Below are positions 31,855 to 39,881 of a DNA stretch of 64,000 nt, one piece after another. The stretch lies in the NCBI GenBank assembly GCA_035528415.1, contig DATKYQ010000013.1:35089-99088 (forward strand). The letters run 5' to 3'. The DNA comes from DATKYQ01 sp035528415. GTDB taxonomy: Bacteria; Myxococcota; B64-G9. Both the position numbers and the translations under genes were made by a program. The stretch's first letter is position 1. Every line of letters starts with the position of its first letter. The notes under the pieces were generated by a model. It had not been told where the DNA came from, made no database searches, and saw nothing but the letters and a program-made list of their open reading frames with translations.

Positions 31855-32697
31855 ATGACCAAGTTACCAGCAAAAAACCAGGATTATCGCAATCTGCGAG
31901 ATGACCTGAGAGGCCTGTTAGAAAAAGGCCGGATCCAGGCCGAGAGGGCCGTTAGCGAGATCGCCAATCGCACCTACTGGAATGTGGGAAAGCGTCTTGG
32001 CGCACAACGCGCGGCCACCGACGCACAGGGTTCTGTCGGCTTCATGCGCCGCCTGGCGGCCGATCTGGGCGTCGCTCCTTCATTGCTCTACCATTCTGTG
32101 AAATTCTACAAGGCCTACCCGCGTGGCCTGCCAAAAAGCCCCGATGCGGCCAATTTGAGTTGGGGTGCACACCTGGCCCTGCTGCCCATCAAGGATGACA
32201 ATGAGCGTCTTTTTTACATCGGGCGCGCCATCGACGAGGGTTGGTCGCGCAGCAAGCTGAGGCGCGCCATTCGCAGCGGCCTGTATGCCCATGAAACGGG
32301 CCGCTCCGGTAAGGTGCCATCCGCTGCGCTCGATCGACCTACTTCGGGGCTGCATACCTACTTCGGCATGATCGAGAAGATCATCGACGGCGACACACTG
32401 GATGTGCGCATCGACCTCGGCTTCGACGTCTGGAGAGTCGAACGCATCCGCCTGCGCGGCATAGATACTCCGGAGATGGACACGCAGGCGGGCCAGGCGG
32501 CCAAGAGCTTCGTTATAAAGACGCTAAAAGATGTCAAGACGGTCGCCTTCAAGACCTACAAGACGGACATCTACGCCCGCTACATAGCCGATGTCTTCTA
32601 CGCCCCCCCGGAATGCGAAAAGGCGCAAATCTTCGAAACGGGCCGTTTCCTGAACCAGGAGATCCTCGCAGCCGGACACGCCGTCGTGATGAATTGA
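31855..32697 (+). CDS. DUF1016_N-SNase (thermonuclease) fusion protein
   Basis: Residues about 10-145 resemble the N-terminal DUF1016 (YhcG) domain: NRTYWNVGKRL, LAADLG, LSWGAHLALLPIKDDNERLFY, and AIDEGWSRSKLRRAIRSGLY. In YhcG this domain precedes a PD-(D/E)XK nuclease. Here a staphylococcal nuclease-like domain takes its place (about 160-265), with IDGDTLDVRID at 176-186, the RLRGIDTPE motif, and a DIYARYIADVF segment that carries the expected Arg. Both the Asp/Glu metal ligands and the catalytic Arg appear to be kept. No signal peptide is seen, so the nuclease is probably cytoplasmic. A defence or DNA-processing role is inferred. An operator-like palindrome lies upstream. Confidence 0.78.
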   Translation: MTKLPAKNQDYRNLRDDLRGLLEKGRIQAERAVSEIANRTYWNVGKRLGAQRAATDAQGSVGFMRRLAADLGVAPSLLYHSVKFYKAYPRGLPKSPDAANLSWGAHLALLPIKDDNERLFYIGRAIDEGWSRSKLRRAIRSGLYAHETGRSGKVPSAALDRPTSGLHTYFGMIEKIIDGDTLDVRIDLGFDVWRVERIRLRGIDTPEMDTQAGQAAKSFVIKTLKDVKTVAFKTYKTDIYARYIADVFYAPPECEKAQIFETGRFLNQEILAAGHAVVMN

Positions 32698-32789
32698 AGC
32701 GGATCGCCGACGGCTGATGATCCTTCCTCTGGTTTTTTCTTCCCAGAATAGTTCTGAAGTTCTTGAAGGTGTCGTGTTAGATGAAACTA

Positions 32790-32837
32790 GCCGCCCCGAA
32801 GGGGCGGTGGACCACAGCCTGGGGCTTCAGCCCCAGG
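32790..32837 (+). repeat. REP-like unit 1 (48 nt)
   Basis: The unit contains two hairpins: CCGCCCCGAAGGGGCGG (32791-32807) and CCTGGGGCTTCAGCCCCAGG (32818-32837), joined by a 10-nt linker. The copy at 32925-32972 is the same unit in reverse orientation and matches at 43 of 48 positions. Confidence 0.85.
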
Positions 32838-32885
32838 AAAAGTCTTTTCTAAATTGGAGTGATAGCCATGGCTGGCCCCCAAGCC

Positions 32886-32902
32886 GCGCCCCTTCAGGGC
32901 GC
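32886..32902. repeat. Hairpin between the REP-like units
   Basis: GCGCCC-CTTCA-GGGCGC forms a 6-bp GC stem. It resembles the outer hairpin of the flanking units and may be the remnant of a third one. Confidence 0.6.
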
Positions 32903-32924
32903 AAAAAACTTCACAACATCCATT

Positions 32925-32972
32925 CCTGGGGCTTAAGCCCCAGGCTATGTTCCACCGCCCCTACAGGGCGGC
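32925..32972 (-). repeat. REP-like unit 2 (48 nt, inverted)
   Basis: Read on the plus strand it begins with CCTGGGGCTTAAGCCCCAGG (32925-32944) and ends with CCGCCCCTACAGGGCGG plus a C. Its reverse complement matches unit 1 over the whole 48 nt with five differences, several of which fall in hairpin loops and the linker. Opposed REP units of this kind form BIME-like elements mobilised by RAYT transposases. No RAYT gene is in the window. Confidence 0.85.
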
Positions 32973-33087
32973 TTTGGCTCACGATAGATCTCGGATGTTC
33001 CGATCACAGGACGTTGGAACGCTTGCGTCCAAATGTTGCGCGATACGTGCGAGGGACTTGAGCAATGGCACAGGAAAGACGACGGGG

Positions 33088-33106
33088 GCTGAAAACTGTT
33101 TTCAGC
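33088..33106. other. Perfect hairpin over the phosphoesterase stop codon
   Basis: GCTGAAAA (33088-33095) pairs with TTTTCAGC (33099-33106) around a 3-nt loop and includes the minus-strand stop at 33102-33104. No T-run follows on either strand, so it is not a standard terminator. It may protect the mRNA 3' end. Confidence 0.4.
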
Positions 33107-35249
33107 TTCGTCGTCTGAACAGGAAAAGAGCCAGCAGTAAAAGCAGGCCGCCCGGGGGCATTGCGCCGACGGGGGAGCTTTGGCGACAGCCGCAGCCGCT
33201 GTCTCCGGCGACGCAGTCGCTGTCTTCGCCATCGATGTAGCCGTCGCAGTCGTTGTCGATGGAGTCAGCGCAACTTGTCTCGCTGCTTTCGGGGCGCGTT
33301 AGCGGCTCGCAGCTCTGCTCTTGTCCGCCCTGGCAGGCGTCAACGCTGGTTGCGCAGGCTCCGATACCGCAGCTTTGCGTGCCGAGATCCTCGTCGGTTT
33401 GCCCGTCGCAATCGTCGTCAATAGCGTTACAGGCCTCGTTGGCCCCGGGATGAACGGCCTCGTTCTTATCGTCGCAGTCGTCCCCGGCGGGACAGTCGGC
33501 GTCGATGGCGTTATGACCGTCATGGTCGGCGTCGGTGCAGTCGCTGGCACAGACATTGTCCTCGTCGGTCTGCGTGTCACAATCGTCGTCGATCTGGTTG
33601 CAAATTTCTGCTGCGCCGGGATAGACGAGTTTGTTGCCATCATCGCAGTCAGTGCCCGAGGGACAGTCTGCACCCTCGGCGTAGTAGCCGTCGCCGTCCG
33701 CGTCTAAGCAGTTCTCGCAGCCGTTCTCGTCGGTCTGGCCGTCACAGTTATTGTCTATCGAGTCGCCGCAGGTTTCCAAAGCGTCCGGGTTGACCGCCTG
33801 GTCGGCGTCATCGCAATCGTCGCCGCCGCAGGCGTCGCTCTGGTAGCCGTCGCCGTCGGCATCGGCGCAGGCACAGGCCTCGTCGTGGCCGTCGCAGTTC
33901 TGGTCGATGCCATCCTCGCAAATCTCCGCGGCGCCGGGATGTATACCGGCCGCCGTGGCAACGCTGCAGCCGGGCGCCTGCTCGCTGCCGCTGTCACAGC
34001 AGTCGGTCGGCGTCGAAAAGCCGTCGTTGTCGTCGTCGTCGCCCCCCTGGCAGGGGTCGTCGGCAAGAGTCTTTACGATATCGAATTCCTCCATGATTCC
34101 TGAGCCCCCGCTGCCGAGAGTCAGGCAGGATGTGCCGGCTATCTGGGCCCGGATGTGCATGACGTTGTTGGCCACCGATATAACCAGGTAATGATGCTTG
34201 AAAGTCGGATAAACGGCCGCCCCGCCGCCGCCCGACACCATGTAGACGGTGCCGTCGTCAGTCGAGGCCACATCCTGGTCGTTGAAGCGGGGGCCGTCAT
34301 GCTGATAGAGGTGATCGTGCCCGGTTAACACCAAATCGACGTGGAACTGATCGAACACGGGTATGAAAACGGGGTTCTGCCCGTCCTCGTTGCCGCCGTG
34401 TCCGCCAACGGAATATATCGGCCGGTGAAAGTAGACTATCTTCCACATGCGATCGGTGTTGCTCAGGTCGTCCACCAGCCAGTCGTGCTGTTTCTGGTAC
34501 TTGTAGCTCCCGTCGTCCTTGAATGTCTCGGTCGACAACGCCGCGAAGTGAATGTTGCCGTAGTCGAATGAGTAGTAGTCCTCGGTGTTGGTGATCTGGT
34601 TGCGGGGCAGGGCCAAGATCTTGTTATAGTTGGCCCCGTCTCCCTGGCCGGGACCGTCGTCGTGGTTACCCAGGGCGGCAATCAGCGGGACATCGCCCAT
34701 GAAGGGCTCCGAGTCGTCCAGAAAATCCGACCACTGCCCGTCCTCAGCGCCGTCGAGCACCAGGTCGCCCGAGTTGATCACGAAGGCCACGCCCTCGTCG
34801 GCGACCTTTTCGTAGACTTGCTTCCAGCAACCCGAGGGCAGCCAGTCGAAATCGGGCCTGTTGTCGGCCGCAACGCCGAAAGTGAAGGGGGCGCACACGT
34901 CGGCCGGCGCGGTGCGCAGGAGGTGATCGGCGCTCCAGTCGCCGGCGCCGCCTGCGCGGTAGTGATAGGCAGTGTCGGGAGTGAGGCCCGTGAGCGTCAC
35001 TTCGTGCACCACGCCGATCGCGCCGCCGGCGTCGGCAGAGGTCCCGCTGGCGGTCATGCCGTAGTTGCTGTCGGGTCCGTACTCCACTGTCGAATCGGCC
35101 GGGCCGTCGTTCCAGGAGACAGTTTGGCTATGGGCCGTATCGCCGGTGAAGGACGTCCGTACCCACTTGGGCGCGGCCAGTGCCAGGGCCGGCAGCGAAC
35201 AGGCGATAAAGATAAACAGAAGGATCTTGGACGGATTTCCTGTGGACAT
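33102..35249 (-). CDS. Secreted metallophosphoesterase with MopE repeats and MYXO-CTERM-like tail
   Basis: A signal peptide (ILLFIFIACSLPALALA) precedes a fibronectin-like purple acid phosphatase N-domain (about 25-105). A calcineurin-type phosphoesterase domain follows (about 110-370) with the metal motifs GDLV, GNHDD, FHRP and GHDHLY. Residues about 400-670 hold four or five MopE-type metal-binding repeats, recognisable as DADGDGY followed by CDDG/D and NCDGQTDE. The C-terminus has GCGCRQ, a hydrophobic stretch (GGLLLLLALFLF) and RRR, which matches the MYXO-CTERM sorting tail that anchors proteins at the surface. The ATG at 35249 has AAGGAGG upstream. It probably hydrolyses phosphate esters outside the cell. 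Confidence 0.85.
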   Translation of the reverse strand: MSTGNPSKILLFIFIACSLPALALAAPKWVRTSFTGDTAHSQTVSWNDGPADSTVEYGPDSNYGMTASGTSADAGGAIGVVHEVTLTGLTPDTAYHYRAGGAGDWSADHLLRTAPADVCAPFTFGVAADNRPDFDWLPSGCWKQVYEKVADEGVAFVINSGDLVLDGAEDGQWSDFLDDSEPFMGDVPLIAALGNHDDGPGQGDGANYNKILALPRNQITNTEDYYSFDYGNIHFAALSTETFKDDGSYKYQKQHDWLVDDLSNTDRMWKIVYFHRPIYSVGGHGGNEDGQNPVFIPVFDQFHVDLVLTGHDHLYQHDGPRFNDQDVASTDDGTVYMVSGGGGAAVYPTFKHHYLVISVANNVMHIRAQIAGTSCLTLGSGGSGIMEEFDIVKTLADDPCQGGDDDDNDGFSTPTDCCDSGSEQAPGCSVATAAGIHPGAAEICEDGIDQNCDGHDEACACADADGDGYQSDACGGDDCDDADQAVNPDALETCGDSIDNNCDGQTDENGCENCLDADGDGYYAEGADCPSGTDCDDGNKLVYPGAAEICNQIDDDCDTQTDEDNVCASDCTDADHDGHNAIDADCPAGDDCDDKNEAVHPGANEACNAIDDDCDGQTDEDLGTQSCGIGACATSVDACQGGQEQSCEPLTRPESSETSCADSIDNDCDGYIDGEDSDCVAGDSGCGCRQSSPVGAMPPGGLLLLLALFLFRRRS

Positions 35250-35315
35250 AAGAACCTCCTTGCGTACCACCCGAACCATGCTAACTCTATTGGCTGTCTA
35301 CGGTCAATCGGCGAG

Positions 35316-36518
35316 TTATTCGTAGCGTAAAGACTCGATCGGATCGAGGGCGGCGGCCTTGCGGGCCGGGGCGACGCCGAAGAAGACTCCCACGGCCACC
35401 GAGAAACCGAAGGCTAACAGGACAATCCAGAGCGTTATCCGGGTGGGAATTTCGGGCACCGCCCAACTAACCATGGCGGCTATCAGGGCGCCGAGCGCAA
35501 GTCCAATTCCGCCTCCCAGCATGCTGACGCTGACCGACTCGACCAGAAACTGCACCAGGATGTCCCGCCGGCGGGCGCCGACGGCCATGCGAATGCCAAT
35601 CTCGCGGGTGCGCTCGCGCACCGAGACCAGCATGATGTTCATGATCCCGATGCCGCCCACCAGCAAGGATATGCTGGCGATGCCCAAAAGCACGTAAGTC
35701 ATCGTCTTGGCGATGTCGTTGAATGTGTCCAGCAGGTCTTCCTGGCTGACAATGGTGAAATCTTCCTTGTGGTTGTGGCGGCTTTTCAAGATGCGGTTGA
35801 CGTCGTCGATGGCGGGCTGCAGGTTCGATTTGTTGGCCGCCTTGATCGAGATCCTCGTCAGGCCCTCCTGGTTGAACATGTCGAGCGCGCAGGTGACCGG
35901 AATGTAGGCCACGTCGTCGAAATCGAACCCCAGCGACTGGCCCTTGGGCTCCATCACGCCGACCACCCGGTAACGCGAATCGTTTATCTTGATCGCCTGC
36001 CCCAAGGGCGAGCGATCTCCGAAAAGCTCCTTAGCGACCGTCTTGCCGATCACGGCCACGCGATGCTTGTTGCTGACGTCTTCCTTGCGGATGAACTGTC
36101 CGCTGGCGGCACTCTGATTGTGAACGGCGGGAAAATTCTCGTTAGTGCCCATCACCAGGATATCGCGGGAGACCGATCCTCGCTCGGCGCTGCCGCCGCC
36201 GACAACCAGCGGCGCCACTCCCACGATGTTGGGCGAGCGTTGATCGAGGGCGCGACTGTCTCTTAAAGTCAGCTTTCTGACAGTCGTCAAGGTGCGTCCG
36301 TGCCCCTGCGTGTCCGACTTGCCGGGAAAGACAAACAGCAGGTTGGAGCCCATACCGGCGAAGATGTCGGCCAGGTAACCACGCATGCCCTCGCCGATGG
36401 ACACCAGCAGGATCACCGAGGTTACCCCGATCACGACACCCAGCGTCGTCAGGAACGAACGCATCTTGTTCGCCCGGATGGAGTCTGCCGAAACTCGGAT
36501 CTGCTCACCGATGTTCAA
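35316..36518 (-). CDS. MacB-like ABC transporter permease
   Basis: The 400-residue protein has the type VII ABC exporter plan: one N-terminal membrane helix (FLTTLGVVIGVTSVILLVSIG), a periplasmic MacB-type domain (about 45-270), and three C-terminal FtsX-type helices containing RTREIGIRMAVGARR. MacB itself carries its ATPase in the same chain; here the ATPase is the separate upstream gene, 23 nt away. Together with the HlyD-like adaptor the three genes form a tripartite mechanotransmission exporter. The substrate may be a lipoprotein, peptide or small molecule and cannot be told from sequence. No TolC-like gene is adjacent. Confidence 0.88.
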   Translation of the reverse strand: MNIGEQIRVSADSIRANKMRSFLTTLGVVIGVTSVILLVSIGEGMRGYLADIFAGMGSNLLFVFPGKSDTQGHGRTLTTVRKLTLRDSRALDQRSPNIVGVAPLVVGGGSAERGSVSRDILVMGTNENFPAVHNQSAASGQFIRKEDVSNKHRVAVIGKTVAKELFGDRSPLGQAIKINDSRYRVVGVMEPKGQSLGFDFDDVAYIPVTCALDMFNQEGLTRISIKAANKSNLQPAIDDVNRILKSRHNHKEDFTIVSQEDLLDTFNDIAKTMTYVLLGIASISLLVGGIGIMNIMLVSVRERTREIGIRMAVGARRRDILVQFLVESVSVSMLGGGIGLALGALIAAMVSWAVPEIPTRITLWIVLLAFGFSVAVGVFFGVAPARKAAALDPIESLRYE

Positions 36519-36541
36519 TTACTGGACCCCGCTAGACTCAA

Positions 36542-37225
36542 TCAACTGCGCGTGCGGCGATCCGCAACGATACTGCCATCGAGGATTTCTACCTGCCGCT
36601 GCGCGAGGGCGGAAATCTCTTTGTCGTGAGTGACCAAGACTATGGTGACTCCGGCCTCGCGATTGAGTCTCTGAAATACATTGGTGATCTCCCGTCCGAC
36701 TTTCTGATCGAGGTTGCCGGTTGGTTCGTCGGCCAAGATTATCGACGGGTTGTTGACCAAGGCGCGGGCAATCGCCACACGCTGGCGCTCACCGCCGCTC
36801 ATCTCGGTGGGGCGGTGATTGCTGCGCTCGCCCAACTCGACCTTTTCGAGCGCAGCAATGGCCCGTAGCCGGCGCTCGCGCCGCCCGACACCGGCGTACA
36901 GCAGGGGCAGCGCGACGTTTTCATGGGCGCTCTGGCGCGGCAAGAGGTTGAATGTCTGGAAGACGAAGCCGATCTTCAGGTTGCGAATGGAGGCCAGGGC
37001 GTCGTCGCGCAGGTTGGAGACCAACTTGCCGTCCAGCCGGTAGCTGCCCGTGGTGGGCGTATCCAGGCAGCCGATGATGTTCATCAGAGTCGACTTGCCC
37101 GAGCCGGAAGGTCCGACGATGGAGATGAACTCACCGCTCTCGACGAGCAGGTCGACTCCCCGCAGGGCATGCACTTCGGTGGCTCCCATCTTGTACATCT
37201 TGGTTATCCCGCTGACTTCGATCAT
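36542..37225 (-). CDS. MacB/LolD-type ABC transporter ATPase
   Basis: Walker A (GPSGSGKST, residues 38-46), Q-loop (FVFQTFNLL), signature MSGGERQRVAIARAL, Walker B with catalytic Glu (IILADEPTGNLD) and the H-loop (LVTHD) are all intact. The length of 227 residues is normal for the LolD/MacB-type ATPase family. The ATG at 37225 follows the upstream stop at 37227 by one base. A TTG at 37237 would overlap that stop and is less likely. The protein powers the permease encoded by 35316-36518. Confidence 0.92.
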   Translation of the reverse strand: MIEVSGITKMYKMGATEVHALRGVDLLVESGEFISIVGPSGSGKSTLMNIIGCLDTPTTGSYRLDGKLVSNLRDDALASIRNLKIGFVFQTFNLLPRQSAHENVALPLLYAGVGRRERRLRAIAALEKVELGERSNHRPTEMSGGERQRVAIARALVNNPSIILADEPTGNLDQKVGREITNVFQRLNREAGVTIVLVTHDKEISALAQRQVEILDGSIVADRRTRS

Positions 37226-37226
37226 C

Positions 37227-38396
37227 TCAATAGGCAACTTTCTGGCGGCTGGAGACGCCGCTCATGCGTACGCGGACGCCGTTTGCAAGCCCTTTGGTTT
37301 CAAGCGAGACGATAACCCGCTCTCCCTCTGTGAGACCCTCGACAACCTGCGTCCACTCCCAGTTGTTCATACCGGTCTTGATGTCACGCAGCCTGGCACA
37401 TCCATTTTGCAGAATATAGACCTGCTCAACCTGTCCTTTGCGCATGACCGCGTTGGTAGGGACGTTGAGCACGTCTGTGGCTTTTTTGACGACGATCTCG
37501 ATGTCGGCCGACATGCCGACCTTCAACAGCGAGGTGTCGTCCGGCAGGCTGACCTCTACTTCCAGGTGGCGGTTCTGGCGCAGGTCTTTCAGCACGACCG
37601 GCGCGATGTAGTCAAGCCTGCCTATGAAGTGACGTCCGGGATAGGCGTCGCAATCAACCCTGACCGGCATTCCCTCGCGCAGGCGCCCCGCGTCGGCCTC
37701 ATCCACCGAGGCCACGACGGTTATGCCGCTGTCGTCCACGATATCCATCACCGGCGCTCCCACCATCAACGATTCGCCGCGCTCGATATGCACGCTCACG
37801 ATCCGGCCCGAGAACGGGGCGCTGATGCGTGTTTCGTCTAAAGCGTCGACCGTCAGGTCCAGCGCCGCCTTTAGTTGGGCCAGGTTGGCTTCTGCCGCCG
37901 TGACGGTTTCTTTGGCCAGGTCACACTCCGCCTGTACCCGGTCGAGCGCCTGGGCGGACAGCACGCCCTTGGCCGAGAGCTTTTTCGAGCGCGCAAGAGA
38001 GCGCCCGGCGGCATCGCGCCGCAACATCGTCGAGCGCACGGCGCTGCCGCCGGCAACCAGGTTAGCCCGGGCCAGGCGCACCCTGGCTTTCAAAGCGGCG
38101 CTCTCCAACTCGACCAGTAGATCGCCTTCCTTGACGCTCGATCCCCGCTCGACGTGTATGTCGGCGACCCGGCCCAGGGTGACCGAGCGCAGGGAAGCCC
38201 GCCGGTGAGCCTTTACCTCGCCCGCCTGCAGGGACGAGACAATTTCCTCCACGTCGCCTTTGGAGATCTCAACCGTGCGCACCACGATGACGTGCTCCGG
38301 CAACAGCAGCATGACAACCACTACCACGACGCCGGCCAGTACGAGCTGAACAACCCGCCTGAACCACACCTGCCTTCGTGACAAAGCGGGACTCAT
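37227..38396 (-). CDS. HlyD/MacA-like periplasmic adaptor subunit
   Basis: An N-terminal membrane helix (VVQLVLAGVVVVVVMLLL) is followed by a lipoyl half-motif (VERGSSVKEGDLLVELES). A helical hairpin region comes next (about 100-170), then the second lipoyl half (SAPFSGRIVSVHIERGESL) and beta-barrel segments. This is the RND/ABC membrane-fusion protein plan and links the MacB-like permease to an outer-membrane channel. It is the first gene of the three-gene operon, and its stop is nearly fused to the start of the ATPase gene. Unlike many MacA proteins it has a membrane anchor and no lipobox. Confidence 0.87.
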   Translation of the reverse strand: MSPALSRRQVWFRRVVQLVLAGVVVVVVMLLLPEHVIVVRTVEISKGDVEEIVSSLQAGEVKAHRRASLRSVTLGRVADIHVERGSSVKEGDLLVELESAALKARVRLARANLVAGGSAVRSTMLRRDAAGRSLARSKKLSAKGVLSAQALDRVQAECDLAKETVTAAEANLAQLKAALDLTVDALDETRISAPFSGRIVSVHIERGESLMVGAPVMDIVDDSGITVVASVDEADAGRLREGMPVRVDCDAYPGRHFIGRLDYIAPVVLKDLRQNRHLEVEVSLPDDTSLLKVGMSADIEIVVKKATDVLNVPTNAVMRKGQVEQVYILQNGCARLRDIKTGMNNWEWTQVVEGLTEGERVIVSLETKGLANGVRVRMSGVSSRQKVAY

Positions 38397-38496
38397 ACGA
38401 TCAGCACCTCGCCGGATTCTGCAACCGTTTCAAGCACACGGCAGGATGTTAGCACAGGCAATTCAGCTGAGCCAATTTACTGCAATCAAATGTTGG

Positions 38497-38874
38497 TTAC
38501 ACTGTCGCCCGCTGAAAGGGCATCTCCTGATGGGCGGAGGAAAGAATCATGTTATCGTCATCCACCAGAACGACCTTGGGCTCGTGGGTGTGTGCCTCTT
38601 TTTCATTCATGCGGGCGAAAGTGGCCAGGATGACCTTGTCTCCCGGTTTTATCAGGTGAGCCGCTGCTCCGTTGACGCATATGGTGCCAGTCCCACGCGG
38701 CCCGGGCAGGGTGTAAGTCACCAGACGCGAGCCGTTGTCCACATCCCAGACATGCACTTCTTCGTGGGGCAGCATATCCGCGGCATCCATCAAGTCGGCG
38801 TCGATGGTGATGGAGCCTTCGTATTCAAGGTTGGCTTCGGTGACGGTCGCCCGGTGGATTTTCGACTTGAACAT
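38497..38874 (-). CDS. panD: Aspartate 1-decarboxylase
   Basis: The 125-residue protein matches PanD from the first residue (MFKSKIHRATVTEANLEYEGS). PanD makes beta-alanine from aspartate for pantothenate and coenzyme A synthesis. The proenzyme self-cleaves between Gly and Ser, here Gly20-Ser21 in YEGSITID, to form the pyruvoyl group. Also present are the conserved NGAAAHL segment (Asn-Gly and His), DKVILATFA and a C-terminal PKVVLVDDDN. The start at 38874 has TTGGAG seven bases upstream. No panB or panC is nearby. A strong promoter lies 190 nt upstream, leaving an unusually long leader. Confidence 0.95.
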   Translation of the reverse strand: MFKSKIHRATVTEANLEYEGSITIDADLMDAADMLPHEEVHVWDVDNGSRLVTYTLPGPRGTGTICVNGAAAHLIKPGDKVILATFARMNEKEAHTHEPKVVLVDDDNMILSSAHQEMPFQRATV

Positions 38875-39064
38875 GTTTCGCTCCAAGACTTCATCCTCCC
38901 GATCTGGACTCCCGCGAGTGCCAACAGGCCATAGATCCCGGAGTAGGTTGGGAATTCTCAGACAACCGGTCCCGGTCACTCGCGGATCCAGGCGCGGCCG
39001 ACAATCGAGTGGGCCGTTTTCTTCCGGCCGTGGCCTCCTTGTAAAAAGGTAGGCCCGACCAACA
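38875..39064 (-). promoter_or_regulatory. Long, potentially structured 5' leader of panD
   Basis: The predicted transcript starts near 39064 and runs about 190 nt before the panD ATG. CCGCGAGTG can pair perfectly with CACTCGCGG (plus-strand positions 38977-38985 with 38912-38920), a 9-bp stem that encloses about 56 nt. Further GGCCG/CGGCC pairings are possible near 39000-39030. Known bacterial leaders of pantothenate genes include the pan RNA motif, but its signature was not verified here. Confidence 0.4.
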
Positions 39065-39070
39065 TTTGGA

Positions 39071-39099
39071 AATATAGATTTTTTCAGGTAGATTGTCAA
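39071..39099 (-). promoter_or_regulatory. Strong sigma-70 promoter for panD
   Basis: On the minus strand TTGACA (39099-39094) and TATATT (39076-39071) are exactly 17 nt apart in an A/T-rich context. Only one base of the twelve differs from consensus. Confidence 0.75.
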
Positions 39100-39125
39100 G
39101 TTGGATGTTTCAATCTGTACGGGGT

Positions 39126-39881
39126 ATGACAACCATGTTGCCTCGAATGCTGAATTTTTATGGATTCTGGCTGTGCGGGATGCTCGCTATCATGGGCTGC
39201 CTGGCACACACGGGATGCGAAGACGGCAGGAAAGGCATTCAAGGCCGGATCCAGATACCCAAGATAAAAGAACAGCTTAAGATCGACGGCAAGCTCGACG
39301 AACCGGCCTGGTCCCGTTCTGCTGTTACCCGCGCCTTTATGAGATTCGACGGCAAGGCGGCGGCCAGACAGAGCACTGAAGCCAGGCTGGCCTGGGATGA
39401 GAAAAATCTCTACCTGGCGTTCGTCTGCCGTGACCGGGACATCATCAGCAAGTACATGCATCGGGACGAGCCGCTTTATTTGCAAGAGGCGGTGGAGGTA
39501 TTCCTCGATCCAGACTCGGACGAGAAGGATTACATGGAATTCGAGGTCAGTCCGGCGGCAGTACTCTTCGATGCGTCTTTCTCGGCTCGTCGCACAGGCA
39601 TGAAGTTAAGCTTCAACCCTGATATACAAGTATCGGTATTTACAGATGGTACGCTGAACAAGAGCGACGACGAAGACAATTTTTGGACAGTAGAGATGGC
39701 AATTCCATTCGACCAGATGACCGGCCGGGGACGGCGGCCGCCACTTGCCTCCGACTGCTGGCGGATGAACATGTTCAGGCTCGATGTGAGCAAACATTCA
39801 AGCGAGGCATCGGCCTGGAGGCCGACCCGGGGTGACTTTCATGATCTTACGGCCTTCGGACGCGCCTGCTTCACGCAATAA
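39126..39881 (+). CDS. CBM9-like lipoprotein
   Basis: A membrane-spanning signal (FYGFWLCGMLAIMGC) is followed by a possible second lipobox cysteine (AHTGCED). The mature part matches the CBM9-like fold seen in carbohydrate-binding and DOMON-type domains: IDGKLDEPAWSRS, ARLAWDEKNLYLAFVCRD, EAVEVFLDPD, YMEFEVSP and the terminal FRLD. Such domains bind sugars or haem-like ligands; here there is no catalytic partner domain. The ATG at 39126 is a best guess among 39126, 39135 and 39144. The next gene overlaps by 41 nt, so the two are translationally linked. Confidence 0.7.
   Translation: MTTMLPRMLNFYGFWLCGMLAIMGCLAHTGCEDGRKGIQGRIQIPKIKEQLKIDGKLDEPAWSRSAVTRAFMRFDGKAAARQSTEARLAWDEKNLYLAFVCRDRDIISKYMHRDEPLYLQEAVEVFLDPDSDEKDYMEFEVSPAAVLFDASFSARRTGMKLSFNPDIQVSVFTDGTLNKSDDEDNFWTVEMAIPFDQMTGRGRRPPLASDCWRMNMFRLDVSKHSSEASAWRPTRGDFHDLTAFGRACFTQ

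Larger units (their letters stand above)
32698..33101. other. Intergenic region with REP-like elements, 404 nt
   Basis: No gene is seen. The middle is occupied by two inverted 48-nt palindromic units and a further hairpin (listed separately). The outer parts are unremarkable. Confidence 0.6.
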
